The notes beneath the pieces are model-generated. The model was given only the letters and a program-made list of their open reading frames with translations. It searched no databases and had not been told where the DNA came from. From an uncultured Blautia sp. (GTDB lineage: Bacteria > Bacillota > Clostridia > Lachnospirales > Lachnospiraceae), in contig CALBGI010000057.1 of the NCBI GenBank assembly GCA_937893675.1, positions 1-64,000 on the forward strand: a stretch of 64,000 nt of DNA. Reading direction: 5' to 3'. The stretch's first letter is position 1. Each line of letters opens with the position of its first letter. Below are positions 7,811 to 15,788 of the stretch, in pieces. The translations under genes and the position numbers were made by a program.

Positions 7811-9292
7811 ATGAGAGCCAGCGGAGTTTTGTTACCGATTTCAAGTTTGCCGTCCAGGTACGGCATCGGATGCTTTTCCAAGGAGGCCTATGCGTTTGTG
7901 GACGCGCTGCTGGAGGCCGGGCAGAAATATTGGCAGATACTGCCCCTTGGTCCTACGGGACAGGGAGACTCACCGTACCAGTCCTTTTCCACGTTTGCGG
8001 GAAATCCTTATTTTATTGACCTGGAGGTATTTATCCGGGAGGGCTATCTGACGGAGGAGGAATGCAGCTCCTGTGACTGGGGCGGAAGCGAAAGCTATGT
8101 AGATTACGAAAAAATATATGAGTCCAGATTTCAGGTGCTGCGAAAGGCCTTTGCGCGCTGGGATGCGGGCAGAGACAAAGAATTCGGCACCTTTGTCCGG
8201 GAAAACGGCTTCTGGCTGGAGGATTACTGCCTGTACATGGCCATCAAAAACGAGCTGGGAGGGATTGGCTGGAACGAGTGGCCCAAGGAGCTGAAAAACC
8301 GGCACCCAAAAGCCATGCAGGAGGCCAGGGAGCGTCTGGCAGAAGAAATTCAGTTTTACCGTTTTCAGCAGCATTGGTTTTACAAGCAGTGGTGCTGGCT
8401 GAAAACCTATGCAAACAACAACGGTGTGAAGATCGTGGGGGATGTACCGATCTATGTTGCTTTTGACAGCGCGGATGCCTGGGCCAACCCGCTGCTGTTC
8501 CAGTTTGACGAGGAGAACAAGCCGCTGGCAGTGGCAGGCTGTCCGCCGGACGGCTTTTCCGCCACAGGACAGCTCTGGGGAAACCCGCTTTACAGCTGGG
8601 AATATCACAGGAGCACGGAATATACCTGGTGGATACAGCGTATGTCCCACTGTATGGAGATTTATGATGTGGTGCGCATTGACCATTTCCGGGGATTTGA
8701 CGAATATTATTCCATTCCCTATGGGGATGAGACGGCAGAGTACGGCCACTGGGAAAAAGGGCCGGGGCTGGAGCTTTTTAAGGTGCTTCAGGAAAAACTG
8801 CCTGATCTTGAGGTCATTGCGGAGGATCTGGGCTTTTTGACGGAGACGGTTCTGGAAATGGTAAAAGAAACCGGTTTTCCGGGCATGAAGGTGCTGCATT
8901 TTGCTTTTGGGGAGGATGAGAACAACGGATATCTTCCCCATCGGTACGGGCGAAACTGTATTGTATATACGGGAACCCACGACAACGAGACTACAAAGGG
9001 GTGGCTGGAAGGACTTGATGAGAAAACCCTTGCCTTTGTGCGCGCCTACACGGCATGCGAGGACAGGCCAGTGGACGAATGTGTGTGGGCAGTGATCCGC
9101 GCAGCCATTTCCAGCGTGGCAGACTTGGCCGTGATCCCCATGCAGGATTATCTCTGTCTTGGCAATGAAGCCCGTATGAATACGCCTTCTACTCTGGGAA
9201 ACAACTGGAAGTGGAGAATGAAGAAGGATGACATCACGCCCGGGCTTCTCAAAAAAATCCGCGCCATGTCAAAGCTTTACGGACGGGTTTAG
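7811..9292 (+). CDS. malQ: 4-alpha-glucanotransferase
   Basis: This 493-residue enzyme belongs to GH77 (amylomaltase / disproportionating enzyme), which moves maltosyl and longer glucan segments between malto-oligosaccharides in the cytoplasm. The N-terminus (SGVLLPISSLPSRYGIG) is the family start. Catalytic residues are visible: Asp291 (RIDHFRG, nucleophile), Glu338 (IAEDLG, acid/base) and Asp391 (THDNET). The ATG at 7811 fits both the family N-terminus and a GGGGGAT ribosome binding site; the frame is open further upstream but that part is leader. The gene has its own promoter. Confidence 0.93.
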   Translation: MRASGVLLPISSLPSRYGIGCFSKEAYAFVDALLEAGQKYWQILPLGPTGQGDSPYQSFSTFAGNPYFIDLEVFIREGYLTEEECSSCDWGGSESYVDYEKIYESRFQVLRKAFARWDAGRDKEFGTFVRENGFWLEDYCLYMAIKNELGGIGWNEWPKELKNRHPKAMQEARERLAEEIQFYRFQQHWFYKQWCWLKTYANNNGVKIVGDVPIYVAFDSADAWANPLLFQFDEENKPLAVAGCPPDGFSATGQLWGNPLYSWEYHRSTEYTWWIQRMSHCMEIYDVVRIDHFRGFDEYYSIPYGDETAEYGHWEKGPGLELFKVLQEKLPDLEVIAEDLGFLTETVLEMVKETGFPGMKVLHFAFGEDENNGYLPHRYGRNCIVYTGTHDNETTKGWLEGLDEKTLAFVRAYTACEDRPVDECVWAVIRAAISSVADLAVIPMQDYLCLGNEARMNTPSTLGNNWKWRMKKDDITPGLLKKIRAMSKLYGRV

Positions 9293-9304
9293 GAGCAAAG
9301 GAAT

Positions 9305-11041
9305 ATGAGAAGACTGCTTCGGTATCTGAAAGGATATGAAAAAGAAACCATACTGGCGCCGCTTTTTAAAATGCTGGAGGCGAGCTTTGAACTGATCGTG
9401 CCTCTGGTGGTGGCGGGAATCGTGGATGTGGGAATCCCGGAAGGAGACAGGGCATATATATGGAAAATGTGCGCGGTAATGGTGCTGTTGGGCGTGATCG
9501 GACTTGTCTGCTCCCTTACGGCGCAGTATTTTGCAGCGCGGGCGGCCATGGGCTTTTCCACAGCGCTTCGCGCGGATCTCTTTGCGCACATCAACCGTCT
9601 GTCCTATCGGGAACTGGACAAGCTGGGAACTCCCGCACTGGTGACGCGGATCACCAGCGACGTGAATCAGGCGCAGACCGGCGTCAATCTTGTGCTCCGT
9701 CTGTTTCTGCGCTCTCCGTTTCTGGTGGTGGGGGCAGTGATCATGGCTTTTACCATTGATGCGGAGATCGCAGTGATTTTTGTGATCGCAGTTCCGTTGA
9801 TCTCTCTGGTGATCTACCTGATCATGAAATGGACGGTGCCCATATACAAAAAGGTACAGAGCGCTCTGGACCGGATTTCCCTGCGGACGCGGGAAAACCA
9901 TGTGGGAGCCAGGGTAGTGCGGGCCTTTGGACGCCAGACAGAGGAAAAACAGGAGTTTGACCAAAATAACGACGAGTATACTGCAATCCAGATTGCGGCG
10001 GGAAAAATTTCCGCGCTTTTAAATCCGGCAACCTACATTATTATGAATCTTGCCATTGTGGCGATCCTGTGGTTTGGCGGAAAGGAGGTCAGCGCCGGAG
10101 CGCTGACCCAGGGCGAGGTGGTAGCCCTTGTAAATTATATGTCCCAGATTTTGCTGGCGCTTTTGGCGCTGGCGAATCTGATCGTGGCAGTGACCAAGGC
10201 GGTCGCCTCCGGGGCGCGTCTGAACGAGGTGTTTGACGCTGCGCCGTCTCTGACGGATGAGAAAGCGGTGAGACAGCAGGCAAAGGAGGGGGCACCGCGG
10301 GTGGAGTTTCGTGATGTGTCCTTCTGCTATGCAGGCTCCAAGGAGCCGGCCTTGTCCCACATCAGCTTTAGGGCCATGCCGGGGGAGACCGTCGGGATCA
10401 TCGGCGGAACCGGCTGCGGGAAAACCACGCTGATCAATCTGATCCCCAGATTTTATGAGGTGGATAAGGGAACGGTCCTGGTGGATGGAAATCCCACAGA
10501 AACCTACTCCTTTGCAGAGCTTCGGGGAAAAATCGGTATCGTTCCTCAGCATGCAGTGCTTTTTCAGGGGACTGTCCGCGACAATATGCGCTGGGGAAAC
10601 GAACATGCTGCAGACAGCCAGATCGATGCTGCGCTTGCGGCTGCGCAGGCAAAAGAGTTTGTGTACGGGAGGCCGGAAAAGCTGGATGCAATGATCAGCC
10701 AGGGCGGAGCAAACCTCTCCGGAGGACAGCGGCAGCGTCTGACCATTGCCCGTGCGCTGGTAAGTCAGCCGGAAATCCTGATTCTGGATGACAGCTCTTC
10801 GGCTCTTGACTTTGCAACAGATGCGGCGCTTCGCCGTGCGCTGAAAGAGCAGACAGACAACATGACGGTGTTTATCGTTTCTCAGCGGGCGGCATCCATC
10901 AGGCAGGCGGATAAAATCCTGGTGCTGGACGACGGGGAGCTGGCAGGTGTGGGAACGCACAGTGAGCTTCTGAAAAACTGTGAGGTTTACCGGGAAATCT
11001 GTCTTTCCCAGCTGTCAGAACAGGAGGTGAGCCAGGGATGA
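9305..11041 (+). CDS. ABC exporter half-transporter, degenerate catalytic site
   Basis: This 578-residue fused membrane-ATPase subunit has six transmembrane helices in the first 320 residues and a nucleotide-binding domain with Walker A at 367-375 (GGTGCGKTT) and ABC signature LSGGQRQ at 471-477. Walker B ends at Asp495, and the following residue, normally the catalytic Glu, is Asp496. That is the mark of the degenerate-site subunit in heterodimeric exporters such as BmrC/BmrD or TM287/288. The gene follows malQ by 12 bases and overlaps its partner by four (ATGA). Substrate unknown, probably drugs, lipids or peptides. Confidence 0.9.
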   Translation: MRRLLRYLKGYEKETILAPLFKMLEASFELIVPLVVAGIVDVGIPEGDRAYIWKMCAVMVLLGVIGLVCSLTAQYFAARAAMGFSTALRADLFAHINRLSYRELDKLGTPALVTRITSDVNQAQTGVNLVLRLFLRSPFLVVGAVIMAFTIDAEIAVIFVIAVPLISLVIYLIMKWTVPIYKKVQSALDRISLRTRENHVGARVVRAFGRQTEEKQEFDQNNDEYTAIQIAAGKISALLNPATYIIMNLAIVAILWFGGKEVSAGALTQGEVVALVNYMSQILLALLALANLIVAVTKAVASGARLNEVFDAAPSLTDEKAVRQQAKEGAPRVEFRDVSFCYAGSKEPALSHISFRAMPGETVGIIGGTGCGKTTLINLIPRFYEVDKGTVLVDGNPTETYSFAELRGKIGIVPQHAVLFQGTVRDNMRWGNEHAADSQIDAALAAAQAKEFVYGRPEKLDAMISQGGANLSGGQRQRLTIARALVSQPEILILDDSSSALDFATDAALRRALKEQTDNMTVFIVSQRAASIRQADKILVLDDGELAGVGTHSELLKNCEVYREICLSQLSEQEVSQG

Positions 11042-12777
11042 GAAACAAAGAAACCATAGGACGGGTGCTGAAATTTATCCGTCCCTACAGAGGAAGGATC
11101 CTGCTGATGCTGGTTCTGGCAGTGGTTACGGTTGTCTGTACCCTGTATACGCCTGTTTTGATCGGAGAGGCAGTGGATACGCTGATAGGAACGGAGGAAG
11201 TCTGGTTTGACACACTTTTGCGGATCCTGCTTCAGATTGGGGCGGCAGTGCTTGTGACTGCGGCAGCGCAGTGGCTGATGAATCTGCTCACCAACCAGGT
11301 GACCTACCGCGTGGTGCGGGATATCCGAAGCCAGGCCTTTGCCCATTTGCAGAAAGTGCCGGTGTCTTATATTGACGCCAATCAGCCGGGGGATATCTTA
11401 AGCCGCATTGTGTCGGATGTGAGCCAGTTTTCCGATGGACTTCTCATGGGATTTACGCAGCTTTTTACCGGAGTGCTCACCATTTTGGGCACCATTGGAT
11501 TTATGATGTCCATCAGTGTAAAAATTTCCGCGCTTGTCATTGTGCTGACTCCGGTATCTCTGTTTGTGGCAAGCTTTATTGCCGGACGGACGTTTCGCAT
11601 GTTTCAGGAGCAGTCGGAAAAGCGGGCGGCCATGACCTCCCTTGTGGAAGAGCTTGTGGGAAATCAGAAGGTGGTGCAGGCCTTTTCCTACGAGGAGCGG
11701 GCAAAGGAGCGGTTTGAGGCAGTGAACGAGGAGCTTCGCACCTGCGGCATCCGTGCCCTGTTCTTTTCCTCCATTACCAATCCGGCTACCCGGTTTGTCA
11801 ACGGGCTGGTGTACACAGGAGTTGGCATCATGGGCGCTTTTACGGTAATGGGCGGCGGCATGAGCGTTGGACAGCTGACCAGCTTCCTCAATTATGCAAA
11901 CCAGTATACGAAGCCCTTCAACGAGATTTCCGGTGTTGTGACAGAGCTGGAAAATGCGCTGGCCTGCGCGAGGCGGATCTTTGATTTTATGGACACACCG
12001 GCAGAGCAGCCGGACGCTTCGGATGCAGTCGCACTTGCCCGGGCGGACGGAAGAGTGCGGGCGGAAAATATTTCCTTTTCTTACCGTCCGGAGGTGGAGC
12101 TTCTGAAGAATATCTCCATTGATGTAAAGCCGGGACAGAGAATTGCCATTGTTGGCCCCACGGGCTGCGGAAAAACCACGATGATCAACCTGCTCATGCG
12201 CTTTTATGATGTTCAGAAGGGACGCATTCTGGTGAGCGGTCATCCGGTTACGGATATCACCCGTGACAGCCTTCGCAAAAATTTCGGTATGGTACTTCAG
12301 GAAACGTGGCTCAAGGCAGGAACTATCCGGGAGAATATTGCCTACGGAAAACCGGACGCAAGCCTTGAGGAGGTCGTAGAGGCGGCGAAGCATGCCCATG
12401 CGCACAGCTTTATCAAACGGATGCCAAAGGGCTATGACACTGTGATCTCCGAGGACGGAGGAAATATTTCCCAGGGGCAGAAGCAGCTTCTGTGTATTGC
12501 GCGCGTGATGCTGATGCATCCGGATATGCTGATCCTGGATGAGGCGACCTCGTCTATTGATACAAGAACGGAGATCAAGGTGCAGCAGGCGTTCGAGGAG
12601 CTGATGCAGGGGCGCACCAGCTTTATTGTGGCGCACCGGCTTTCCACGATCCAGGGAGCGGATTTGATTCTTGTGATGAAAGATGGTAATATTATAGAGC
12701 AGGGCAGCCACAGGGAGCTTCTGGCAAAGGGCGGGTTTTACGCGCATCTCTACGAGAGCCAGTTTGCAGCTTCTTAA
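11038..12777 (+). CDS. ABC exporter half-transporter, catalytic partner
   Basis: This 579-residue second half of the exporter has a transmembrane domain and then an ATPase with Walker A GPTGCGKTT (373-381) and Walker B ending in the canonical catalytic Glu502 (LDEATSSID). Its own signature motif is degenerate (ISQGQ at 477-481 instead of LSGGQ). This is complementary to the partner, which has a good signature but an Asp at the catalytic position. In the heterodimer one ATP site is therefore fully canonical and the other degenerate, as known for this family. It is translationally coupled to the upstream gene through ATGA. Confidence 0.9.
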   Translation: MRNKETIGRVLKFIRPYRGRILLMLVLAVVTVVCTLYTPVLIGEAVDTLIGTEEVWFDTLLRILLQIGAAVLVTAAAQWLMNLLTNQVTYRVVRDIRSQAFAHLQKVPVSYIDANQPGDILSRIVSDVSQFSDGLLMGFTQLFTGVLTILGTIGFMMSISVKISALVIVLTPVSLFVASFIAGRTFRMFQEQSEKRAAMTSLVEELVGNQKVVQAFSYEERAKERFEAVNEELRTCGIRALFFSSITNPATRFVNGLVYTGVGIMGAFTVMGGGMSVGQLTSFLNYANQYTKPFNEISGVVTELENALACARRIFDFMDTPAEQPDASDAVALARADGRVRAENISFSYRPEVELLKNISIDVKPGQRIAIVGPTGCGKTTMINLLMRFYDVQKGRILVSGHPVTDITRDSLRKNFGMVLQETWLKAGTIRENIAYGKPDASLEEVVEAAKHAHAHSFIKRMPKGYDTVISEDGGNISQGQKQLLCIARVMLMHPDMLILDEATSSIDTRTEIKVQQAFEELMQGRTSFIVAHRLSTIQGADLILVMKDGNIIEQGSHRELLAKGGFYAHLYESQFAAS

Positions 12778-12833
12778 TGGACGATGTCAGTGGCTGTGCC
12801 AAAACAACAAAGGAAAAGACAGGAGAAAAGAGA

Positions 12834-13259
12834 ATGGGAGAACAGAAAAAGAAGTCAAAGATCATAGAGTTTCTTGACAGCATTCCGGCCAGAAGCTGCG
12901 GCCTGTGGACGCTCGCGGGAGCCTATGTTCTGTATCTTGGATACAAGCTGTGCAAAGGCGTGCTGGACGGTGCAGACGGCAGCGGCCCCGGATTTATGGT
13001 GGCAGGGATTGCCTTTATTGTGGTGGGCGGTTTTATGCTGTTCGGCGGTATCCGGGGACTGGCGCGTAACCGTAAGCTGAAAGAGGAGGCGGCAGCGGCG
13101 GACGAACTGCCGGAAGAGACTGCGGAGGCGCCCGGGGAAATCGAAGAAGCTGTTGTTGCGGATTTGCCTGAGAAAGAAGCAGAGACGATTTTGGAAGAAG
13201 CGAAGAAGCCGGAGGAACCGGCAGAAACCTCTCCCGCAGAGGAAGCAGAAAAAGAATAA
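12834..13259 (+). CDS. Small membrane protein with acidic tail
   Basis: This 141-residue protein has a basic N-terminus (GEQKKKSK), two hydrophobic segments (about 22-41 and 52-75) and a long Glu/Ala/Pro-rich acidic C-terminal tail from about residue 80. I recognise no domain. The ATG at 12834 is chosen for its AGGAGA ribosome binding site; an in-frame ATG at 12777 overlaps the ABC stop (TAATG) but lacks one. It is the last gene of the ABC operon before a good terminator. An accessory role is possible, but only from position. Confidence 0.6.
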   Translation: MGEQKKKSKIIEFLDSIPARSCGLWTLAGAYVLYLGYKLCKGVLDGADGSGPGFMVAGIAFIVVGGFMLFGGIRGLARNRKLKEEAAAADELPEETAEAPGEIEEAVVADLPEKEAETILEEAKKPEEPAETSPAEEAEKE

Positions 13260-13264
13260 AAAAG

Positions 13265-13303
13265 AGCGTGCGTTTCAGATTCGATTCGCACGCTTGTTTT
13301 TTT
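13265..13303 (+). terminator. Terminator of the malQ-ABC operon
   Basis: AGCGTGCG (13265-13272) pairs with CGCACGCT (13287-13294) and is followed by TGTTTTTTT. It lies six bases past the last stop codon and ten before the convergent VanZ-like gene's stop. Confidence 0.85.
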
Positions 13304-13313
13304 CAGGGCATTA

Positions 13314-13832
13314 TCAGCGGTGTTTCTTACGCCTGGATCTTCTGCGCGCAGGATTGTGCATGGTAGACCAGCAGAAGGCCTGCACCAGAAGGATACCCAC
13401 AAAGGCGCCGATACTGTCAATGCCCACATCCTTCAGGGAGGGGCCTCGCCCTGCCACAAAGGACTGATGGTATTCGTCAAGTCCCGCAAAGCCCACACAG
13501 ACAATGCCGGCCAGAAGCATGAGCCAGATTCCCCGCACCCGGTATACATACAGGGGAAAGGAAACGGCAATGGCAAGCAGAAAATATACGGTCATATGGG
13601 CGGCCTTGCGCACATAATAGTGAATGCTGTCGGCTTCGGCAGCAAGGTCTTCATAGGATTTTTCTGTTCCCAGAAGCTCGTCCTTTATTTCCACGATCTT
13701 ATAGCTGATATCATAGCTTAATTGCCCGGACACCTCCCCGGTCTGGGCGGAAAACTGGAAAATCATGTACATCATCAGAATCGCCGGGAGAAAAGAGAGC
13801 GGCTTCAGGAAAAAAATGATCAGTTTTTTCAT
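13314..13832 (-). CDS. VanZ-like family membrane protein
   Basis: This 172-residue integral membrane protein has the VanZ pattern: an N-terminal helix followed by FSAQTG, a central RKAAHMTVYFLLA helix, and DEYHQSFVAGRGPSLKDVG just before the last helix. VanZ-like proteins are widespread in Firmicutes; the prototype gives low-level teicoplanin resistance, but most members have no proven role. The C-terminus is very basic (RRRSRRKKHR). The start at 13832 has no ribosome binding site, and a well-spaced promoter ends seven bases upstream, so the mRNA may be leaderless. Confidence 0.82.
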   Translation of the reverse strand: MKKLIIFFLKPLSFLPAILMMYMIFQFSAQTGEVSGQLSYDISYKIVEIKDELLGTEKSYEDLAAEADSIHYYVRKAAHMTVYFLLAIAVSFPLYVYRVRGIWLMLLAGIVCVGFAGLDEYHQSFVAGRGPSLKDVGIDSIGAFVGILLVQAFCWSTMHNPARRRSRRKKHR

Positions 13833-13839
13833 GGGTATT

Positions 13840-13868
13840 ACTATATCACGCAGAGGTGGGAATGTAAA
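13840..13868 (-). promoter_or_regulatory. Promoter of the VanZ-like gene (leaderless)
   Basis: Minus-strand TTTACA (13863-13868), 17 bases, TATAGT (13840-13845). The -10 box ends seven bases before the start codon, placing the predicted start point at or next to the A of ATG. Confidence 0.6.
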
Positions 13869-13881
13869 GGCGCGATTGTCC

Positions 13882-13910
13882 TTGTGAAGGCGGAGGCGCT
13901 GTGATATACT
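13882..13910 (+). promoter_or_regulatory. thyA-folA promoter
   Basis: TTGTGA (13882-13887), 17 bases, TATACT (13905-13910). It is divergent from the VanZ-like promoter, with 13 bases between the two -35 boxes. Confidence 0.65.
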
Positions 13911-13977
13911 AAACAAATAATGAAATGCTGGTATCTTTTGATCCCGGCATCAGAAACGAGGATTGGGAGGGAATCAA

Positions 13978-14823
13978 TTGAGCTACGCAGATAAATTGTT
14001 TAAAGAAACCTGCAGAGATATTCTCGAGAATGGGACAGACACCAAGGGAGAGAAAGTGCGTCCGGTCTGGGAGGACACCGGGGAATTTGCTTATACGATC
14101 AAGAAATTCGGAGTGGTAAATCGTTACGACCTGCGCAAGGAATTTCCGGCGATCACCCTTCGCAGGGTTGCCTTGAAAAGCGCAATGGATGAAATCCTTT
14201 GGATTTATCAGAAAAAGTCAAATAATATCCACGATCTGAACAGCCACATCTGGGACAGCTGGGCGGATGAGACGGGAAGCATCGGAACCTGCTACGGCAA
14301 TGTGATCGGCAGGAAATTTATTTATAAAGGCGAGGAGACCGACCAGATGGATTATGTGCTCCGCCAGCTTCGCGAGAACCCCTACAGCCGCCGTATTATG
14401 ACCAACATGTATCAGTATGAATATCTTCATTCCGGCGGCCTGGATCCCTGCTGCTACAGCATGACCTACAATGTGACAAAGACGGACGAGGGGCTTGTGC
14501 TCAATGCGGTGCTCAACCAGCGAAGCCAGGATATGCTGGCGGCAAACGGCTGGAACGTATGCCAGTATGCCATTCTTCTGATGATGGTGGCGCAGGTCAA
14601 TCATATGATCCCGGGTGAGCTGGTGCATATTATCGCGGACGCCCATATTTATGACCGCCATGTGCCTATGATCGAGGAGCTTCTCACGCGGGAAGAGCAT
14701 CCGGCGCCAAAGGTATGGCTGAATCCGGAAATAAAGAATTTTTATGATTTTACAACAGCAGACCTGCATGTGGAGGACTATGTGACAGGCGAGCAGATCA
14801 AGAATATCCCCATTGCGGTGTAA
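13978..14823 (+). CDS. thyA: Thymidylate synthase
   Basis: This 281-residue folate-dependent enzyme methylates dUMP to dTMP, turning methylene-THF into dihydrofolate. The family core is present: the active-site Cys within DPCCYSMTYNV (Cys158 or 159) and QRSQDM followed by NGWNVCQYA, which contacts dUMP. The usual PCH is PCC here, placing it in a divergent Firmicute branch. The start is TTG at 13978, eight bases after GGGAGG; an upstream TTG in frame would overlap that ribosome binding site. folA, which recycles the dihydrofolate made, follows after 12 bases. Confidence 0.92.
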   Translation: MSYADKLFKETCRDILENGTDTKGEKVRPVWEDTGEFAYTIKKFGVVNRYDLRKEFPAITLRRVALKSAMDEILWIYQKKSNNIHDLNSHIWDSWADETGSIGTCYGNVIGRKFIYKGEETDQMDYVLRQLRENPYSRRIMTNMYQYEYLHSGGLDPCCYSMTYNVTKTDEGLVLNAVLNQRSQDMLAANGWNVCQYAILLMMVAQVNHMIPGELVHIIADAHIYDRHVPMIEELLTREEHPAPKVWLNPEIKNFYDFTTADLHVEDYVTGEQIKNIPIAV

Positions 14824-14835
14824 GAGGAGAACAGT

Positions 14836-15327
14836 ATGAACATTATCGTAGCAGTTGACAAAAACTGGGCAATCGGCAAGGACAATAAGCTCCTGGTGAG
14901 CATCCCGGCAGATATGAAAATGTTTCGCCAGGAGACCAGCGGCAAGGTGGTTGTCATGGGAAGAAGAACGTTGGAAAGCTTTCCAAACGGGCTTCCCCTT
15001 AAGAACCGCACAAACATTGTGCTTACCTCAAACAAGGATTACGATGCAAAAGGCGCGCAGGTAGTGCACACGCTGGAAGAGCTTCTGGAGGAAATTAAGA
15101 AATATCCGGCAGAGGATGTGTACTGTATCGGCGGAGACAGCGTATATAAGCTGCTTTTGCCCTACTGCGATGTGGCGCACATCACCAAAATAGATTTTGC
15201 TTATGAGGCAGACCGGTATTTCCCCAATCTGGATGAAATGCCGGAGTGGAAAGTGACGGCGCAGAGCGAAGAGCAGACCTATTTTGATCTGGAGTATCGG
15301 TTTGTGAAGTATGAAAGAATGGTATAA
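14836..15327 (+). CDS. folA: Dihydrofolate reductase
   Basis: This 163-residue NADPH-dependent enzyme reduces dihydrofolate to tetrahydrofolate. It shows the family N-terminus (IIVAVDKNWAIGKDN), the catalytic acidic residue Asp26 (SIPADMKMF), the cofactor motif VVMGRRTLES and the GGDSVYK turn. Length is normal for a bacterial DHFR. It is co-transcribed with thyA, the usual pairing because ThyA is the only major producer of dihydrofolate. Confidence 0.95.
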   Translation: MNIIVAVDKNWAIGKDNKLLVSIPADMKMFRQETSGKVVVMGRRTLESFPNGLPLKNRTNIVLTSNKDYDAKGAQVVHTLEELLEEIKKYPAEDVYCIGGDSVYKLLLPYCDVAHITKIDFAYEADRYFPNLDEMPEWKVTAQSEEQTYFDLEYRFVKYERMV

Positions 15328-15362
15328 TTTGTTTGTTTTTTAAAAAATTAAATAAAAACGTG

Positions 15363-15612
15363 AAGGGGATCATCTCAGAGTTGCGAAGCCCGAAGATCCC
15401 CCTCACACTCCCCCTTCTTGGGCGCCGCTAAAAAACAAAAGATTCCGAAGGTTTTCCCTTATACTTTGCATTTTCGGGCGCCGCTTAAAAGCAAGAAAGT
15501 CATGCGCTTAAAGATAAGTGAACATGCTCCGGGGGGAGGCGGCGGCCAACAGGGGAGCGCGAGGGGAGTGCGAGGGGAGTGCGGCCTTCGCAACTTTGAG
15601 CTCTCCCCTCGC
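15363..15612. repeat. Inverted pair of hairpin units
   Basis: The left unit (15363-15417) and right unit (15551-15612) are imperfect reverse complements, sharing AGTTGCGAAG flanked by runs of AGGGGA and CTCCCCT. Each is itself a hairpin with AGTTGCGAAG in its loop region. The right unit has a perfect ten-base stem (15570-15579 with 15603-15612). Confidence 0.6.
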
Positions 15613-15625
15613 AAATAATTTTTCA
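15570..15625 (+). terminator. Possible thyA-folA terminator
   Basis: GCGAGGGGAG/CTCCCCTCGC stem followed by AAATAATTTTT. It is the best terminator-like structure on the plus strand downstream of folA, though 240 bases away. Confidence 0.45.
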
Positions 15626-15727
15626 TATTTTGACAAAGCGGCGGAAGCCTATAAAAAAACAGGATTCTATATAAAAGAACAGATTTATTATCGAGAGAGT
15701 TTGATTGGCGAATAGTGAAAGAAGAAT

Positions 15728-15773
15728 AAAAAACCAGCGTTGCAATCCGTTTGGAATACAGCGCTGGTTTTTT
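15728..15773. terminator. Bidirectional terminator of ilvE
   Basis: AAAAAACCAGCG (15728-15739) pairs with CGCTGGTTTTTT (15762-15773). The stem ends in A/T on both sides, so it works on either strand. It lies 15 bases past the ilvE stop on the minus strand. Confidence 0.8.
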
Positions 15774-15788
15774 GCAGATCAGCGATAT

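Larger units (their letters stand above)
15328..15788. other. 460-bp intergenic region without genes
   Basis: No convincing coding region lies here. The open frames in it (for example around 15418-15715) have no ribosome binding site and run through repeats. It holds an imperfect inverted repeat of two hairpin units (15363-15417 and 15551-15612), a direct repeat GGGCGCCGCT followed by A-rich sequence (about 15420 and 15478), and the ilvE terminator at 15728-15773. Confidence 0.7.

Noticed and set aside
15418..15715. Short open frames in the spacer after folA
   Set aside because: They run through GC-rich repeats, have no ribosome binding sites and no protein-like sequence.
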